A DNA stretch of 44,014 nt from Candidatus Omnitrophota bacterium (GCA_016783745.1 JADHVZ010000014.1:1-44014); one strand, 5' to 3'. Numbered from the stretch's first letter, positions 34,905 to 43,626 are shown. The notes: generated from the letters alone by a model not told the origin. Made by a program: numbers and translations.

Positions 34905-35101
34905 ACAATCTCATAACCCTTGCCGATCAGCCAATGGTGGAATCGATACGTCGTATATCTGCAGTCTTTTTTACAGATATCCCTTATCCTCTCATATTCC
35001 ACAGTGCCCTGCTCATTAGAGTCCAAGTCTATCTGCACCGGACACTTGATGTCTTTACAAAATTCCCTGCGCTTATAATCTACATAGCCTGCGATAGACA
35101 C
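34880..35101 (-). CDS. Small cysteine-rich conserved protein
   Basis: The chosen GTG start at 35101 has an AAGGGAG site five bases upstream and gives 73 residues; a longer upstream extension lacks such a site and would run into a repeat. The sequence contains four cysteines arranged C-x4-C and C-x3-C (REFCKDIKCPVQ, then ICKKDCRYTTYRFHHWLI). The C-x4-C, C-x3-C, and a nearby HH suggest a zinc-binding mini-domain. I cannot name a family. The last residues are encoded by a repeat, so the natural end was altered. No signal peptide. It sits just upstream of the aldolase operon on the same strand. Confidence 0.7.
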   Translation of the reverse strand: MSIAGYVDYKRREFCKDIKCPVQIDLDSNEQGTVEYERIRDICKKDCRYTTYRFHHWLIGKGYEIVKPRTENR

Positions 35102-35175
35102 AACTTCTCCCTTATTTCTGAATATGTTATAATTTAACTGATTATTTGTCAAGAGATTAAATATCTTTATATAAT

Positions 35176-35231
35176 AGGGACAGACACTTTTTTGACGCTT
35201 TGTAAGTAGCAACAAAAAAGTGTCTGTCCCT
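35176..35231. repeat. Long inverted repeat, 19-bp perfect arms
   Basis: Arm 1 (35176-35194) starts AGGGACAGACAC; arm 2 (35213-35231) is its exact reverse complement; loop of 18 bases. It looks like a known-type GGGACAGACACTTTTT repeat that is scattered in some bacterial genomes. Could act as a bidirectional terminator. Confidence 0.75.
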
Positions 35232-35241
35232 CACAACGCTA

Positions 35242-35262
35242 CAAAAAAAGTGTCTGTTCCCT
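35242..35262. repeat. Third half-copy of the GGGACAGACAC repeat
   Basis: Nearly the same as arm 2 of the inverted repeat (one base changed in the CTGTTCC part). It ends immediately before the 3' end of the PKD protein gene at 35265. Confidence 0.65.
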
Positions 35263-35264
35263 TC

Positions 35265-36968
35265 TCAGTCAGAAGGTTCTTCGAAAACCGGTTCAGGCTC
35301 CGGAACCGGCGGCCCTACCACCAATTCCTTGATATCGCCTTGAAATTCTCCGTATTCATCCTCCGGAACTTGTGTATTTCCGTCCGGATCAGAAGCCCAG
35401 GCGCCAAGATCGTCACAGGCAGTGGCCACGATCTCATATTCACCCTCTTTTGAAAAAGTATATTCAAAGCTGGCCTGTGCCGGTTGCCCTTCATCTACAT
35501 CATCAACGCGGACATCCGGCTCACCTTCGTACATGAGATCAAACCTACTCTCCTCTCCATCAATACGCCGGGCCCAGCACTTTATTTTTTTGATCTTCCC
35601 TTCCGGGTCATCATCAAAAGCATCGATCCGAAAACTAACGGTATCTCCTTCGGAGGCGGGATTAGGTTCCATGCTATATATATTCGCTCTCGGCTTTCTG
35701 TTTATCCTTACTATCCTGCGGTCTTTGGGCGAGGTAAAACCATGACCATCCGTACACGAGAATGATATTGTATGGTCTACGCCCGCAGACAGGTCATAGG
35801 TAGTAAAAACGCGGCTTCCGGAAAGATATCCGTCCACATCACTGTGCCATTGGTAACTCCTGATCTCCTCCCGTTTTGCGAAGCCTCTACCGGTAAATCT
35901 GACTTCCTGCCCTTCGTTTGGGATCTCGGGATCTATGGCGGTGATCATAGCGGCCGGAGGTCTCTTTTTTTCCAGCATGAATATCACAGGCACATTTTCC
36001 GCGCGCGGTATCCGGTCTATCCTTTTTTGCTCCTCATAATAATAATTTCCATAATAATCCTGGATGACGGAGGGTTCATCATCATCTCCTCCTATGTAGA
36101 CTTTATACGTCCTCTGCTTGTTTATCGCGGTCTTAAAACGGATCTCAAAATATCCATATTCATCCGATGTATCGTAGCCCCTACGACCGCTATCCACAAA
36201 ACCGTAATCTCTGAGGCGAATATCCACCCCATGCAGAGGAAGGCCGTCACCGGCGGAGTAAATATAGCCAAAGAATACATTTTCATCATAATCAGCCGGA
36301 AACGCGGGTTGCGGGGCGGGTCCGGGAATTTCCATCTGCCAGCGAAAAGACTGTGATTCTGACCCCCTTAAAAAATAAGGCACAATAAGTTCATTTGAGC
36401 CGGATGCTCCGGCTTTACACACAACATTTAAAATGACACCGCCGGGCACGCATATCTCCTGATCCAACGCTACGTTTTGAATATATTCTTCTCCCGCACT
36501 CGTTGCCGCGCTATCCACGGCCGCATGAGGTAAGTTTATTACATGCAAGGTCCCTAATCTGTTATTCCCCTCGCCCAACGTTAAAAAGCTTATCCGCTCC
36601 ACTATTACCCGTGTCGGTGAATTTTTATATTCGGCAAAACCGGCGCCCGTTGTTTCTCCGTAATCGCGGAGGAAATAATCCGGCACGATCTTAATGTCTA
36701 TATTTGAAAAATAGGACCTCCCTTCATCGACCCTTCCATGGACACTCACCCTGAGCTTGAATCTTGCCCAGGCATAAGCTGTATCGCCGGCGTGAATGTC
36801 CCGTGCCTGCCTGTCAATACTTTGCCCGGTCAACACGCTGCCGTCATAGTATATGAGACCTCCTGAAAATTGCGGGGAAGTCCACTCTTCGCCGAAAACC
36901 GATGAAGCTTGATAGAGGCATGCAGCGATAATAAAAACAGGGAATATAACGGAAATAGGCCTGGACAT
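35265..36968 (-). CDS. Secreted multidomain protein with carboxypeptidase-regulatory-like and PKD-like domains
   Basis: The preferred ATG at 36968 gives 567 residues; a GTG at 36980 is also in frame, but it lies within three bases of the predicted transcription start, and GTGAG just upstream of the ATG could serve for binding ribosomes. Signal peptide (residues about 1-25, VFGEE cleavage). The first 200 residues are a beta-rich domain not recognised. Then a carboxypeptidase-regulatory/CNA-B-like domain (FFGYIYSAGDGLPLHGVDI to VPVIFML), followed by two PKD-like Ig domains (ITAIDPEIPNEGQEVRFTG and SMEPNPASEGDTVSFRI), and an acidic proline-rich tail. Probably extracellular binding or adhesion. 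No sortase or PEP-CTERM signal seen. Confidence 0.82.
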   Translation of the reverse strand: MSRPISVIFPVFIIAACLYQASSVFGEEWTSPQFSGGLIYYDGSVLTGQSIDRQARDIHAGDTAYAWARFKLRVSVHGRVDEGRSYFSNIDIKIVPDYFLRDYGETTGAGFAEYKNSPTRVIVERISFLTLGEGNNRLGTLHVINLPHAAVDSAATSAGEEYIQNVALDQEICVPGGVILNVVCKAGASGSNELIVPYFLRGSESQSFRWQMEIPGPAPQPAFPADYDENVFFGYIYSAGDGLPLHGVDIRLRDYGFVDSGRRGYDTSDEYGYFEIRFKTAINKQRTYKVYIGGDDDEPSVIQDYYGNYYYEEQKRIDRIPRAENVPVIFMLEKKRPPAAMITAIDPEIPNEGQEVRFTGRGFAKREEIRSYQWHSDVDGYLSGSRVFTTYDLSAGVDHTISFSCTDGHGFTSPKDRRIVRINRKPRANIYSMEPNPASEGDTVSFRIDAFDDDPEGKIKKIKCWARRIDGEESRFDLMYEGEPDVRVDDVDEGQPAQASFEYTFSKEGEYEIVATACDDLGAWASDPDGNTQVPEDEYGEFQGDIKELVVGPPVPEPEPVFEEPSD

Positions 36969-36989
36969 TTTTATACTCACTTTTTATAC

Positions 36990-36995
36990 ATTATA
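36990..36995 (-). promoter_or_regulatory. Strong -10 element upstream of the PKD protein
   Basis: TATAAT on the minus strand; predicted start near 36983. The -35 region (TTATTT, 17 bases upstream) is weak. A short leader of about 15 bases before the ATG at 36968 is implied. Confidence 0.5.
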
Positions 36996-37082
36996 GAGTA
37001 TATCATATACGGAAATAAATAAAATAAAGCTGACTAAGATTATTTAAAAAAGGATAAAACAGGTGGATGATTCGACAGGTTA

Positions 37083-39143
37083 TTACTTGTGCCTTTTTCC
37101 GCGGATCTCTAACTCCCAGAGGGAACAGCCCCAATCTGTGCCGCGTTCTATCCCGAATAACCTGACATAACGCGTCACAAGCGGAACGTCAAAATATATG
37201 CAGTCTGCCTTGCTGTTATCTTTTTTTATCCTGCATACATCTTCCCAGTTCTGTGAATTATCTGATTTTTGAATAGCATAGGAACTCGCGTAGGCGTTTT
37301 CCCAGTAGATATTGATCATGTTTATCTCATGCCTCTTTTTGAGATCGATATAAAGCCACTGCGGATCTTCGTATTTCGTGCCCCAGCGCGTATTCATGTC
37401 ACCGTCTATGGCTTTATCGGGCGCGTACGGCCCCACGCCGGATGATGAGAAGGACTGCTTCCCCGCCGTCACATTGGGCAGCATAGCCGGATACGCCTCA
37501 AATTCCCACAATGAGTAGCCCCATTCGGTCGCCCTCTTTCTGCCGTACATACGGATATAACGTGCCGATATATTCTTTCTGGTAAGGTCGATGATATCGC
37601 CCTCTCCGTCTCCGAAAAACGTTATCCAGGCGATCTTCCACTTCTTCGCGTCATCGGAGATCTGAATACTATATGATTTGGCGTAGGCATCCTGCCAGAT
37701 CAGCCGGATCTGCCCTATGGGAAGTGTCTTTCCCAGATCCACGTAGATCCACTCATCATCCGTACTTTTAGACGCCCACCTTGTCAATGAATTGCGGTCT
37801 GAGGCATTGCCAGGCTCCATTCCTTCGTCTTCGATAGATGAAGCGTACATCTTTTTCCCGTAGGCCAGATTTTGCGTAGGGCCGCTCATCCAGTCCACGT
37901 TTTTGACTCTGCCGTTTTCGGTCACGAAAAATACGTCCTTCAGCAGATTTACCTTCAATTGAGATTGCGGGCGTTTTGTCAATGAAGAATAGGCACCGGC
38001 CAGAGCTGCCAGGATCAAAGCCGCGGCAGCCAGGCCCATTACCCTTTTCCGCCAGTCTTTTTTTGTGGTTACGCGCTTATCCGGTGCGGCAAAAAGATTT
38101 TCTTCGGGATTACCGTAAAGCATATAGCTCGCCCAGATAAGAGAGCTCTTACCGCATTTTTCTATGAGCCTTAGTCTGGCAAATCTTAACGCCTCTCCGA
38201 CACTCTTTCCCTTTGTGATATTGCCGTAAAACTCCTTCGCGAAATCTAAAGAGGCTTTATCCAGGACTTTCCAGAATGTTCCTATATAATACCTCACGCC
38301 TGCCAGAAGGAAGGCGTTTGCCAGACCGTAGATCCGGTTCTCATGCGCCGGCTCGATCTGCCATGCCTCCGTCTCTCCGGAACTGCACGCGTTCGCGAAA
38401 ACAGCCAGCGGCATAGACGCGGAGCCGGCCAGTTTCATTATCGCCTCCGCGGTAAGGTTCCCATCCTTTAATACCCAGCCGCTTTTTGACGGGTCTTCAG
38501 CGTTATATTTAGCGTGTCCGGCAAAATGGAAGACATCATATTCCCGTATATTTTTCATGGTGTATTTTACGCTGACGTCCGTAGTTCTCAGGTCTACATG
38601 GACTTTTTTCCGCACCTTATCAAGCTGGTTCCGTATGGCTATACCTTCGGAATATGCGCTTTTCAGGTCTCCTGTGGGATCACAAAGGGCAAGCATCTTG
38701 ATCCGGGTAGGTACTTCCCTGCCGCCATCAGACTGGATCTCGCGGGATGTAAGGACCACTCTGCCTATAGCAAATCTCAGCGAGAGATAATTCGTACCGT
38801 CATGCAGGAGTTCCCAGGGAATATGGACCAATCCTTCGTCTATATTGAATATTATGTGGGTGGCTTGAGTCCGGCGGATTTCGTCTTTGATCTGTTTGGA
38901 GAATATCTGGTCATATAAGAGGCTTGCGCTTTTCCGTAATTCATCCAGGGATTTATCCGTAACTCGTCCCTGGGGATCTGTCTGGCCGAAGATATTGAAT
39001 ATGTCCGCGCATAACTCTTCAATGCTTTCATCCGATATCTTCTGGACGCTATATCGCCTGTGGCCGATGTTCTCGCTTTTATAAGAAGCGCTCATCCTCC
39101 ACTGGCCGGCCTCTTTATTGATCTCGATTATAAGAGTGTTCAT
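37083..39143 (-). CDS. Membrane-anchored CHAT (caspase-like) protein with two discoidin (F5/8 type C) domains
   Basis: A 686-residue protein. Residues 1-130 are a variable N-terminal region leading into the CHAT peptidase domain (about 130-355). The catalytic dyad is visible: His210 in YDVFHFAGHAKY and Cys253 in VFANACSSGE, the standard CHAT/caspase-clan pair. A basic stop (KKDWRKR) and a transmembrane helix (369-387) follow. After the helix come two discoidin-type domains, about 425-555 and 560-683, each with D-x-x-TRW (NSLTRWAS, NTRWGT) and a sugar-binding-type sheet (SLWEFEAYP, SLWELEIRG). This puts the peptidase in the cytoplasm and the discoidin modules outside. ATGA overlap with the putative anti-sigma gene. 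Confidence 0.88.
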   Translation of the reverse strand: MNTLIIEINKEAGQWRMSASYKSENIGHRRYSVQKISDESIEELCADIFNIFGQTDPQGRVTDKSLDELRKSASLLYDQIFSKQIKDEIRRTQATHIIFNIDEGLVHIPWELLHDGTNYLSLRFAIGRVVLTSREIQSDGGREVPTRIKMLALCDPTGDLKSAYSEGIAIRNQLDKVRKKVHVDLRTTDVSVKYTMKNIREYDVFHFAGHAKYNAEDPSKSGWVLKDGNLTAEAIMKLAGSASMPLAVFANACSSGETEAWQIEPAHENRIYGLANAFLLAGVRYYIGTFWKVLDKASLDFAKEFYGNITKGKSVGEALRFARLRLIEKCGKSSLIWASYMLYGNPEENLFAAPDKRVTTKKDWRKRVMGLAAAALILAALAGAYSSLTKRPQSQLKVNLLKDVFFVTENGRVKNVDWMSGPTQNLAYGKKMYASSIEDEGMEPGNASDRNSLTRWASKSTDDEWIYVDLGKTLPIGQIRLIWQDAYAKSYSIQISDDAKKWKIAWITFFGDGEGDIIDLTRKNISARYIRMYGRKRATEWGYSLWEFEAYPAMLPNVTAGKQSFSSSGVGPYAPDKAIDGDMNTRWGTKYEDPQWLYIDLKKRHEINMINIYWENAYASSYAIQKSDNSQNWEDVCRIKKDNSKADCIYFDVPLVTRYVRLFGIERGTDWGCSLWELEIRGKRHK

Positions 39144-39871
39144 TTATCCAAAGTCTTAAGAAAAACAGTGGCAATGCAAACAGGATCCCCTCTACGTATC
39201 AGGTTAATATTATAATCCTTTAACTCAATATTTTCAAACTCTACTTTTCCATCAACGGTAAGGGACGAACCCAGTTCCCTGCCTTCAAATACAAGGCTTA
39301 CTCTCTCGCCGGAGGACGGCTTCTTGCTCTTTTTGTCCTTCAAGAACACGATCACATTCGCTAGATCCTGTTTGACCCTCTCGATCTTGATGTCCAGAAT
39401 AAAGTTGTCAGCGACCTTGGATATCGTGACTGATTTCTCCTGCATCTTATCCCCGACATCGCGGAACGCTCCCGCCGGGACAGCCCGGCGGCCGGTAAGA
39501 TCGGTCAATATCATACCGGTGGTCCTTATTACGCGGGTAAAATCCCTTCCGAATTCTATAACTGCCTCAAGCGTGCCTTCGTCTACAAATTCCGGCACAA
39601 ACCTCTTGACTTTCGCGACAAGCCATTCAGGCACTTTTTCCGTTCCTTCGGAGGCAGTATAAGTAGCCAGCTGAAAATAATTCTTCAGATTATCGTCACA
39701 TACATCGCAGGAAAGGACATGATCGAGCACATTCTCCCTTTCGCTCTTGCGAAGCCTGCCCGCTATAAGAGACGCTATATCTTCCTCAGACGGGCAACGG
39801 CCGGCATCCCTGGCCGGCTTTCTCACCTTTAAGATATCCAGGCTCTTCTTCATTAATTTTTCGAAATTCAT
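39140..39871 (-). CDS. Putative soluble zinc-finger anti-sigma factor
   Basis: A 243-residue protein. An N-terminal zf-HC2-like motif C26...H51-x3-C55-x2-C58 (LDHVLSCDVCDD) is the hallmark of ZAS-type anti-sigma factors that sequester ECF sigma factors. Unlike most, no transmembrane segment is visible. The C-terminal half (about 160-240) is beta-rich with VEFENIELKDYNINLIRRG, resembling a regulatory Ig-like fold. The ATG has an AAAGGTG site 3-8 bases upstream, and the gene starts 15 bases after the sigma gene and overlaps the CHAT gene by 4. This order (sigma, zinc-finger, CHAT) is a strong sign of a functional switch. It may instead be a scaffold or CHAT substrate. Confidence 0.75.
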   Translation of the reverse strand: MNFEKLMKKSLDILKVRKPARDAGRCPSEEDIASLIAGRLRKSERENVLDHVLSCDVCDDNLKNYFQLATYTASEGTEKVPEWLVAKVKRFVPEFVDEGTLEAVIEFGRDFTRVIRTTGMILTDLTGRRAVPAGAFRDVGDKMQEKSVTISKVADNFILDIKIERVKQDLANVIVFLKDKKSKKPSSGERVSLVFEGRELGSSLTVDGKVEFENIELKDYNINLIRRGDPVCIATVFLKTLDK

Positions 39872-39886
39872 ATCGCACCTTTCTTG

Positions 39887-40543
39887 TTATGCCTCAAATA
39901 TTCTTTTGGGTTTCAATATCTTCTTTACTATTGCTTTAAGCTTTTCAATGACTCTTTTTTTCTGCATATAGACCGCGTCAACACTTTTTCCCAGGATATC
40001 CGCCGTCCGCTCATGCGCGAGCCCGCGAAAATAGAGAAGCTCTACTAACCGCAGCTCATCCTTGGATAGTCTCTCAAGGGCCTGTCCGAAGATCTCCAGC
40101 CTCTCCTTCTCTTCGATCTTGCCCAGGAACGACATATCCGGTGACTCTTCTTCATCCAGCAGGACATGTTCGGAACCCGGGTCCTTTGCCATAGATGTAA
40201 GGATATTCTCGCGTGAGATGAATTTCCTGATATAATCAAACGTTAGATTCTTTGTAATAACGCCAAGCCAGTATACCAAAGAGCAATCGTTTTTCCATTT
40301 AAAGCTTCCTAATTTCGCGCATCTATTCTTTAATAGCAGCGCGAATACATCCTGAAACAGGTCATCCGCTATTTCTTCTGTATTCTTGTAACCTACAAAA
40401 TGGAATGTCCTGATTATCGAATTGTAAATGAGTCCTTTATACGCGTCTACAAACTCTTCCCATGCCCCTTTGCTTTCCTTAACGCACCGGGCCACGAGCT
40501 GTTTTTCCCGCTTTATAGCCTCTCTATCCAGTTTTTTTTCCAT
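39887..40543 (-). CDS. ECF-type RNA polymerase sigma factor
   Basis: A 218-residue sigma-70 family protein of the ECF type. Region 2 has EEIADDLFQDVFALLLKN and LGSFKWKNDCSLVYWLGVI; region 4 has LSKDELRLVELLYFRGLAHE and ERTADILGKSVDAVYMQK, the helix-turn-helix. The N-terminus has a 20-residue basic extension. Its ribosome binding site is AGAGG seven bases before the ATG. It directs transcription when released from its anti-sigma partner, presumably the product of the next gene. A strong -10 (40576-40581) precedes it. Target promoters are not defined; the neighbouring hydrolase and PKD genes are plausible targets. Confidence 0.92.
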   Translation of the reverse strand: MEKKLDREAIKREKQLVARCVKESKGAWEEFVDAYKGLIYNSIIRTFHFVGYKNTEEIADDLFQDVFALLLKNRCAKLGSFKWKNDCSLVYWLGVITKNLTFDYIRKFISRENILTSMAKDPGSEHVLLDEEESPDMSFLGKIEEKERLEIFGQALERLSKDELRLVELLYFRGLAHERTADILGKSVDAVYMQKKRVIEKLKAIVKKILKPKRIFEA

Positions 40544-40575
40544 AACACGCCTCTATATTCGGAAAAATATTAAAT

Positions 40576-40581
40576 ATTATA
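40576..40581 (-). promoter_or_regulatory. -10 element ahead of the sigma/anti-sigma/CHAT operon
   Basis: TATAAT on the minus strand, in the 65-base gap after the hydrolase gene. No good -35 at 17 bases (CTGGAT). Suggests some housekeeping expression of the operon. Confidence 0.5.
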
Positions 40582-40608
40582 GCATGTTACGGTCAAAAAT
40601 CCAGACAA

Positions 40609-43551
40609 TTAGTTCGAGAGGCCTATATTGTCAAGATAAATGGTGCCGCCGGTCCCGAATTCAATACCTATATATTTGATCTGCGACTTATTTAATCCGG
40701 TAAAATCGGTCAACGGTATATTTATCCACTGCCACTCATCCGTTACATCGGAAAAAGCTATACGCGAGCTCGAAGCCGCTCCGTAATAAATAGTGATATT
40801 AAATCGCTCATTGCCTTTGACGCCTTTCACGGCAAATGAGAGATCATTATACGCGCCAATGTCTGTGTAAGTCAGGCCGTCCCAAACATTGGTGGAATAC
40901 CATGAACTTCTCCAGTATATGATCCTGCGGCACTTGGTCCCGTCATAGGGAGCCGCGGTCGTCTCGCTGATGTTGGCTGAGCCGCCTGTCCAATAGCCGA
41001 GTGAATTTGTATTTGGATCACCATCATTATAGTCATCCACGATCAATGATATGCCGGGTGCGAGAGGATTCACCGTGAACAAAGCCGCATCCTCGTCAAA
41101 GTCCGATGACGGGTCCGTGGCGCGGAATGTTATGACTTCCGAGCCGGTCCAGGCCGGCGAAGGTGCAGAGACTGTGGCTATGCGTGTCGCGGGGTCTATG
41201 TTGACGATCAGCTCTACATTTCCGGATGAGGTCCAGGTGATCTCGCTGTCAGTTGAGTCAGGGTCAACTACATAGCCGTCAAGGGCTATAGCGGCAAAAC
41301 TCCCGCCTTCATCTATTGTCTGGTCCGGTATATTCGATACCGCGGGAGGCTGATTTGCGGGCGGAACACCTGTCTTCGTGAAACTGATGTTGTCCAGGTA
41401 AATAGTACCGCTTCCGTAAAAAACTACACTCACGGCGCGGATCCTGCTCGCGTCCAGGCCGGTAAAGCCGGATAGCGGAATATCTATCTCCTGCCATTCG
41501 GTTGTCGTACCGGAAAAATCAACTGACGCAATGGAGCCTACACTGTGCTGAAGTTCAAACCTCATAGATTCTCCGCCTTTTTTTCCCTTTATGGCAAAAC
41601 TGAGCGACTCATAGTTGCTCGCATCCAGGTATGCCACTTCATCCCATGTAGTAGACGCATACCATCTATAATCCAGAAATCTGATCATCCGGCATTGCGT
41701 ACCGTCAAAACTATTAATTAGGGTCTCTGACATTGACGGAGGATTTCCGCCCGTCCAGTAGCCCAGTGTATTTGAATTTGGATCACCATCATTATAGTCG
41801 TCCACTATCACGACTTCGGGTTCCGGCGGCGTTACCCCGCCAAAAATACCCTGAAGTGTATAATAGACTTGCCTCACCTGCACGTCATCCAGTCCATCAG
41901 GCGCGCTCCATGTACCATCCGGAGCTATCTCTACAGCTCCATAATACTCCTCGTTAGAGAAATTGTCCGGCTGGCCGCCGTCCCACCATGCGCCTCCGCC
42001 AAGATCATGATCGAACAGTGAGCCGTCCATATCCTTCCACCATTCGTCGCAGTATTCCATCAAAGAAGAACCCATGCATACATCGGCCGCGGCAATTATC
42101 TGTTGGGTATTACTCTCATCCCAGTTTGCCTGCATGGTCTCGTCCTCAAATCCCGCGCTCGCCACAAATTTTCCTAACCCATCATCCCAGTCGATCTGCG
42201 TAGTATTGAAAGCATCTATGCCGTATTCAGTTATTACAAGCGGCTTAACGGTTTTTTGCCTGTACACCTCAAATATGTCTCTCACTCCGTCCAGCCAGTT
42301 GAACTGGTTGTAATCCTGCGCGTAAAGATTGCTGCCCCATGCGTCTAAAAAATTCAGCTGTAAGTCCTCAGCGCCGGCTTCATCCACGCCCATCCAGTAG
42401 AGGCCGCCGTTTACTATAAATACCGGATGATAAGTTGCTCCCTCCTGCTGATACGCGATCTCCGCGAGCTCATTTGCGAGACTGTAATAAGCGGCCGCGT
42501 TGAAGCCCCCCTTATAATTATTTTCGTTGCCCAGGCCCCACATAAGGACAGCCGGTGAATCTTTCCGCAGGGCGATATAATCCGTAAAAGCCGATTTTAT
42601 ATTTCCCCGCGTCACAGGGTCAGCATAGTCTGAATAGGGATCTATCCAGAAACATGCCATGACCTTCAAACCGTATTCCTCCGCTTTGTTCAAAAGTGCC
42701 ATAGGAGGATCGCCCCATGTACGTATGGTATTACACCCCATCGCTACTATGAGCGGAAAATCTCTATCATAGACACCCGAATCGATGTCATCCTGCGGCA
42801 GGTTTCCGGGCCATGTTCCGATAGGATACGGCTGATACCCAACGCTCTCGATGGCAAACGGCTGCCCGTCCAGCAGTAGTGTTTTAGCGATCCTGTCAAT
42901 TCGGACTAGGCCTGTACTTTCGGGCTTAGCGTACCCCTTTGAGATTTCCAGATTATCTATAGCTATCGTACCGCTCGTCGCGGGTAAAGTACTGTCAAAA
43001 GCAAGCACTATTGACCTGAGTGACGATTTATCCAGGCCGGGAAAATCATCAAGAGGCATATTTACAAGCTGCCACTCGCCTGTTTCCACCGCGTAATCAT
43101 CCGCAAGCAATAAGCCGGTCTCAAAAGCTGCCGGATAACCATACTGGATTTTGACATAAAATCCGGCCAAAGGTGTCACCTTTTTAAGGCGGAATGAGAC
43201 ATAGTCATAGCCGGTAGCATCGAGAGGCGCAACATCATCCCAGACATTTGATGCAACCCATGCATAGTCTCCAGCTCCGGGACAATCATATACCATCCTC
43301 CTGGCATTGTTATTCTTTGAAGAATCCGGGTTGTACATATGTAAAAACGATTCCTCCACCGTAAAAGTGCCTGACGAACCCCAGCCCGCCCAATACCCCA
43401 GGGTATTTACAGTCTGATTTCCGTCATTGTAGTTATCCACCATTATCACATTCTGCGCATATAACGAACCCGGCAGAATCAGCCCTATCCCTATAAATAC
43501 ATATAAGAATATGAGTTTGTGTCTAAATCTCTTAAATAGTATAGATCTCAT
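40609..43551 (-). CDS. Secreted glycoside hydrolase with three CBM-like domains
   Basis: The ATG at 43551 with AAGGAGGGG just upstream gives 980 residues (13 fewer than an upstream start). Signal peptide (about 1-33, SLYAQ). The first CBM-like domain (about 35-205) starts with VDNYNDG; a clan-A TIM-barrel hydrolase domain (about 215-570) has the acid/base Glu343 in MWGLGNENN and the nucleophile Glu442 in VITEYGIDAF, similar to GH2/GH5-type glucanases or mannanases; a second CBM-like domain (about 590-735, VDDYNDGDPNSN); an Ig/cadherin-like domain (about 740-830); and a third CBM-like domain (about 835-980). The two later VDDYNDG domains share 22 identical bases (41013-41034 and 41778-41799). 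The target polysaccharide is unknown. Confidence 0.87.
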   Translation of the reverse strand: MRSILFKRFRHKLIFLYVFIGIGLILPGSLYAQNVIMVDNYNDGNQTVNTLGYWAGWGSSGTFTVEESFLHMYNPDSSKNNNARRMVYDCPGAGDYAWVASNVWDDVAPLDATGYDYVSFRLKKVTPLAGFYVKIQYGYPAAFETGLLLADDYAVETGEWQLVNMPLDDFPGLDKSSLRSIVLAFDSTLPATSGTIAIDNLEISKGYAKPESTGLVRIDRIAKTLLLDGQPFAIESVGYQPYPIGTWPGNLPQDDIDSGVYDRDFPLIVAMGCNTIRTWGDPPMALLNKAEEYGLKVMACFWIDPYSDYADPVTRGNIKSAFTDYIALRKDSPAVLMWGLGNENNYKGGFNAAAYYSLANELAEIAYQQEGATYHPVFIVNGGLYWMGVDEAGAEDLQLNFLDAWGSNLYAQDYNQFNWLDGVRDIFEVYRQKTVKPLVITEYGIDAFNTTQIDWDDGLGKFVASAGFEDETMQANWDESNTQQIIAAADVCMGSSLMEYCDEWWKDMDGSLFDHDLGGGAWWDGGQPDNFSNEEYYGAVEIAPDGTWSAPDGLDDVQVRQVYYTLQGIFGGVTPPEPEVVIVDDYNDGDPNSNTLGYWTGGNPPSMSETLINSFDGTQCRMIRFLDYRWYASTTWDEVAYLDASNYESLSFAIKGKKGGESMRFELQHSVGSIASVDFSGTTTEWQEIDIPLSGFTGLDASRIRAVSVVFYGSGTIYLDNISFTKTGVPPANQPPAVSNIPDQTIDEGGSFAAIALDGYVVDPDSTDSEITWTSSGNVELIVNIDPATRIATVSAPSPAWTGSEVITFRATDPSSDFDEDAALFTVNPLAPGISLIVDDYNDGDPNTNSLGYWTGGSANISETTAAPYDGTKCRRIIYWRSSWYSTNVWDGLTYTDIGAYNDLSFAVKGVKGNERFNITIYYGAASSSRIAFSDVTDEWQWINIPLTDFTGLNKSQIKYIGIEFGTGGTIYLDNIGLSN

Positions 43552-43579
43552 AGCCCCCTCCTTCTTTTTTAAACGTAAA

Positions 43580-43600
43580 GTCTCCTTCACCTAAAGAGAC
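43580..43600 (-). promoter_or_regulatory. Conserved hairpin copy 1 in hydrolase leader
   Basis: Minus strand GTCTC-(TTTAGGTGAAG)-GAGAC, about 30 bases before the start codon and just ahead of the ribosome binding site. The loop TTTAGGTGAA is shared with copy 2 at 43827-43851. Confidence 0.5.
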
Positions 43601-43626
43601 GCGTGAGATGCCGGGATCTAACAAAA

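Noticed and set aside
37083-39143. CHAT gene as a type III-E CRISPR component (Csx29)
   Set aside because: No TPR region, no effector and no CRISPR nearby. The protein has a transmembrane helix and discoidin domains instead. Only the sigma link is shared in logic.
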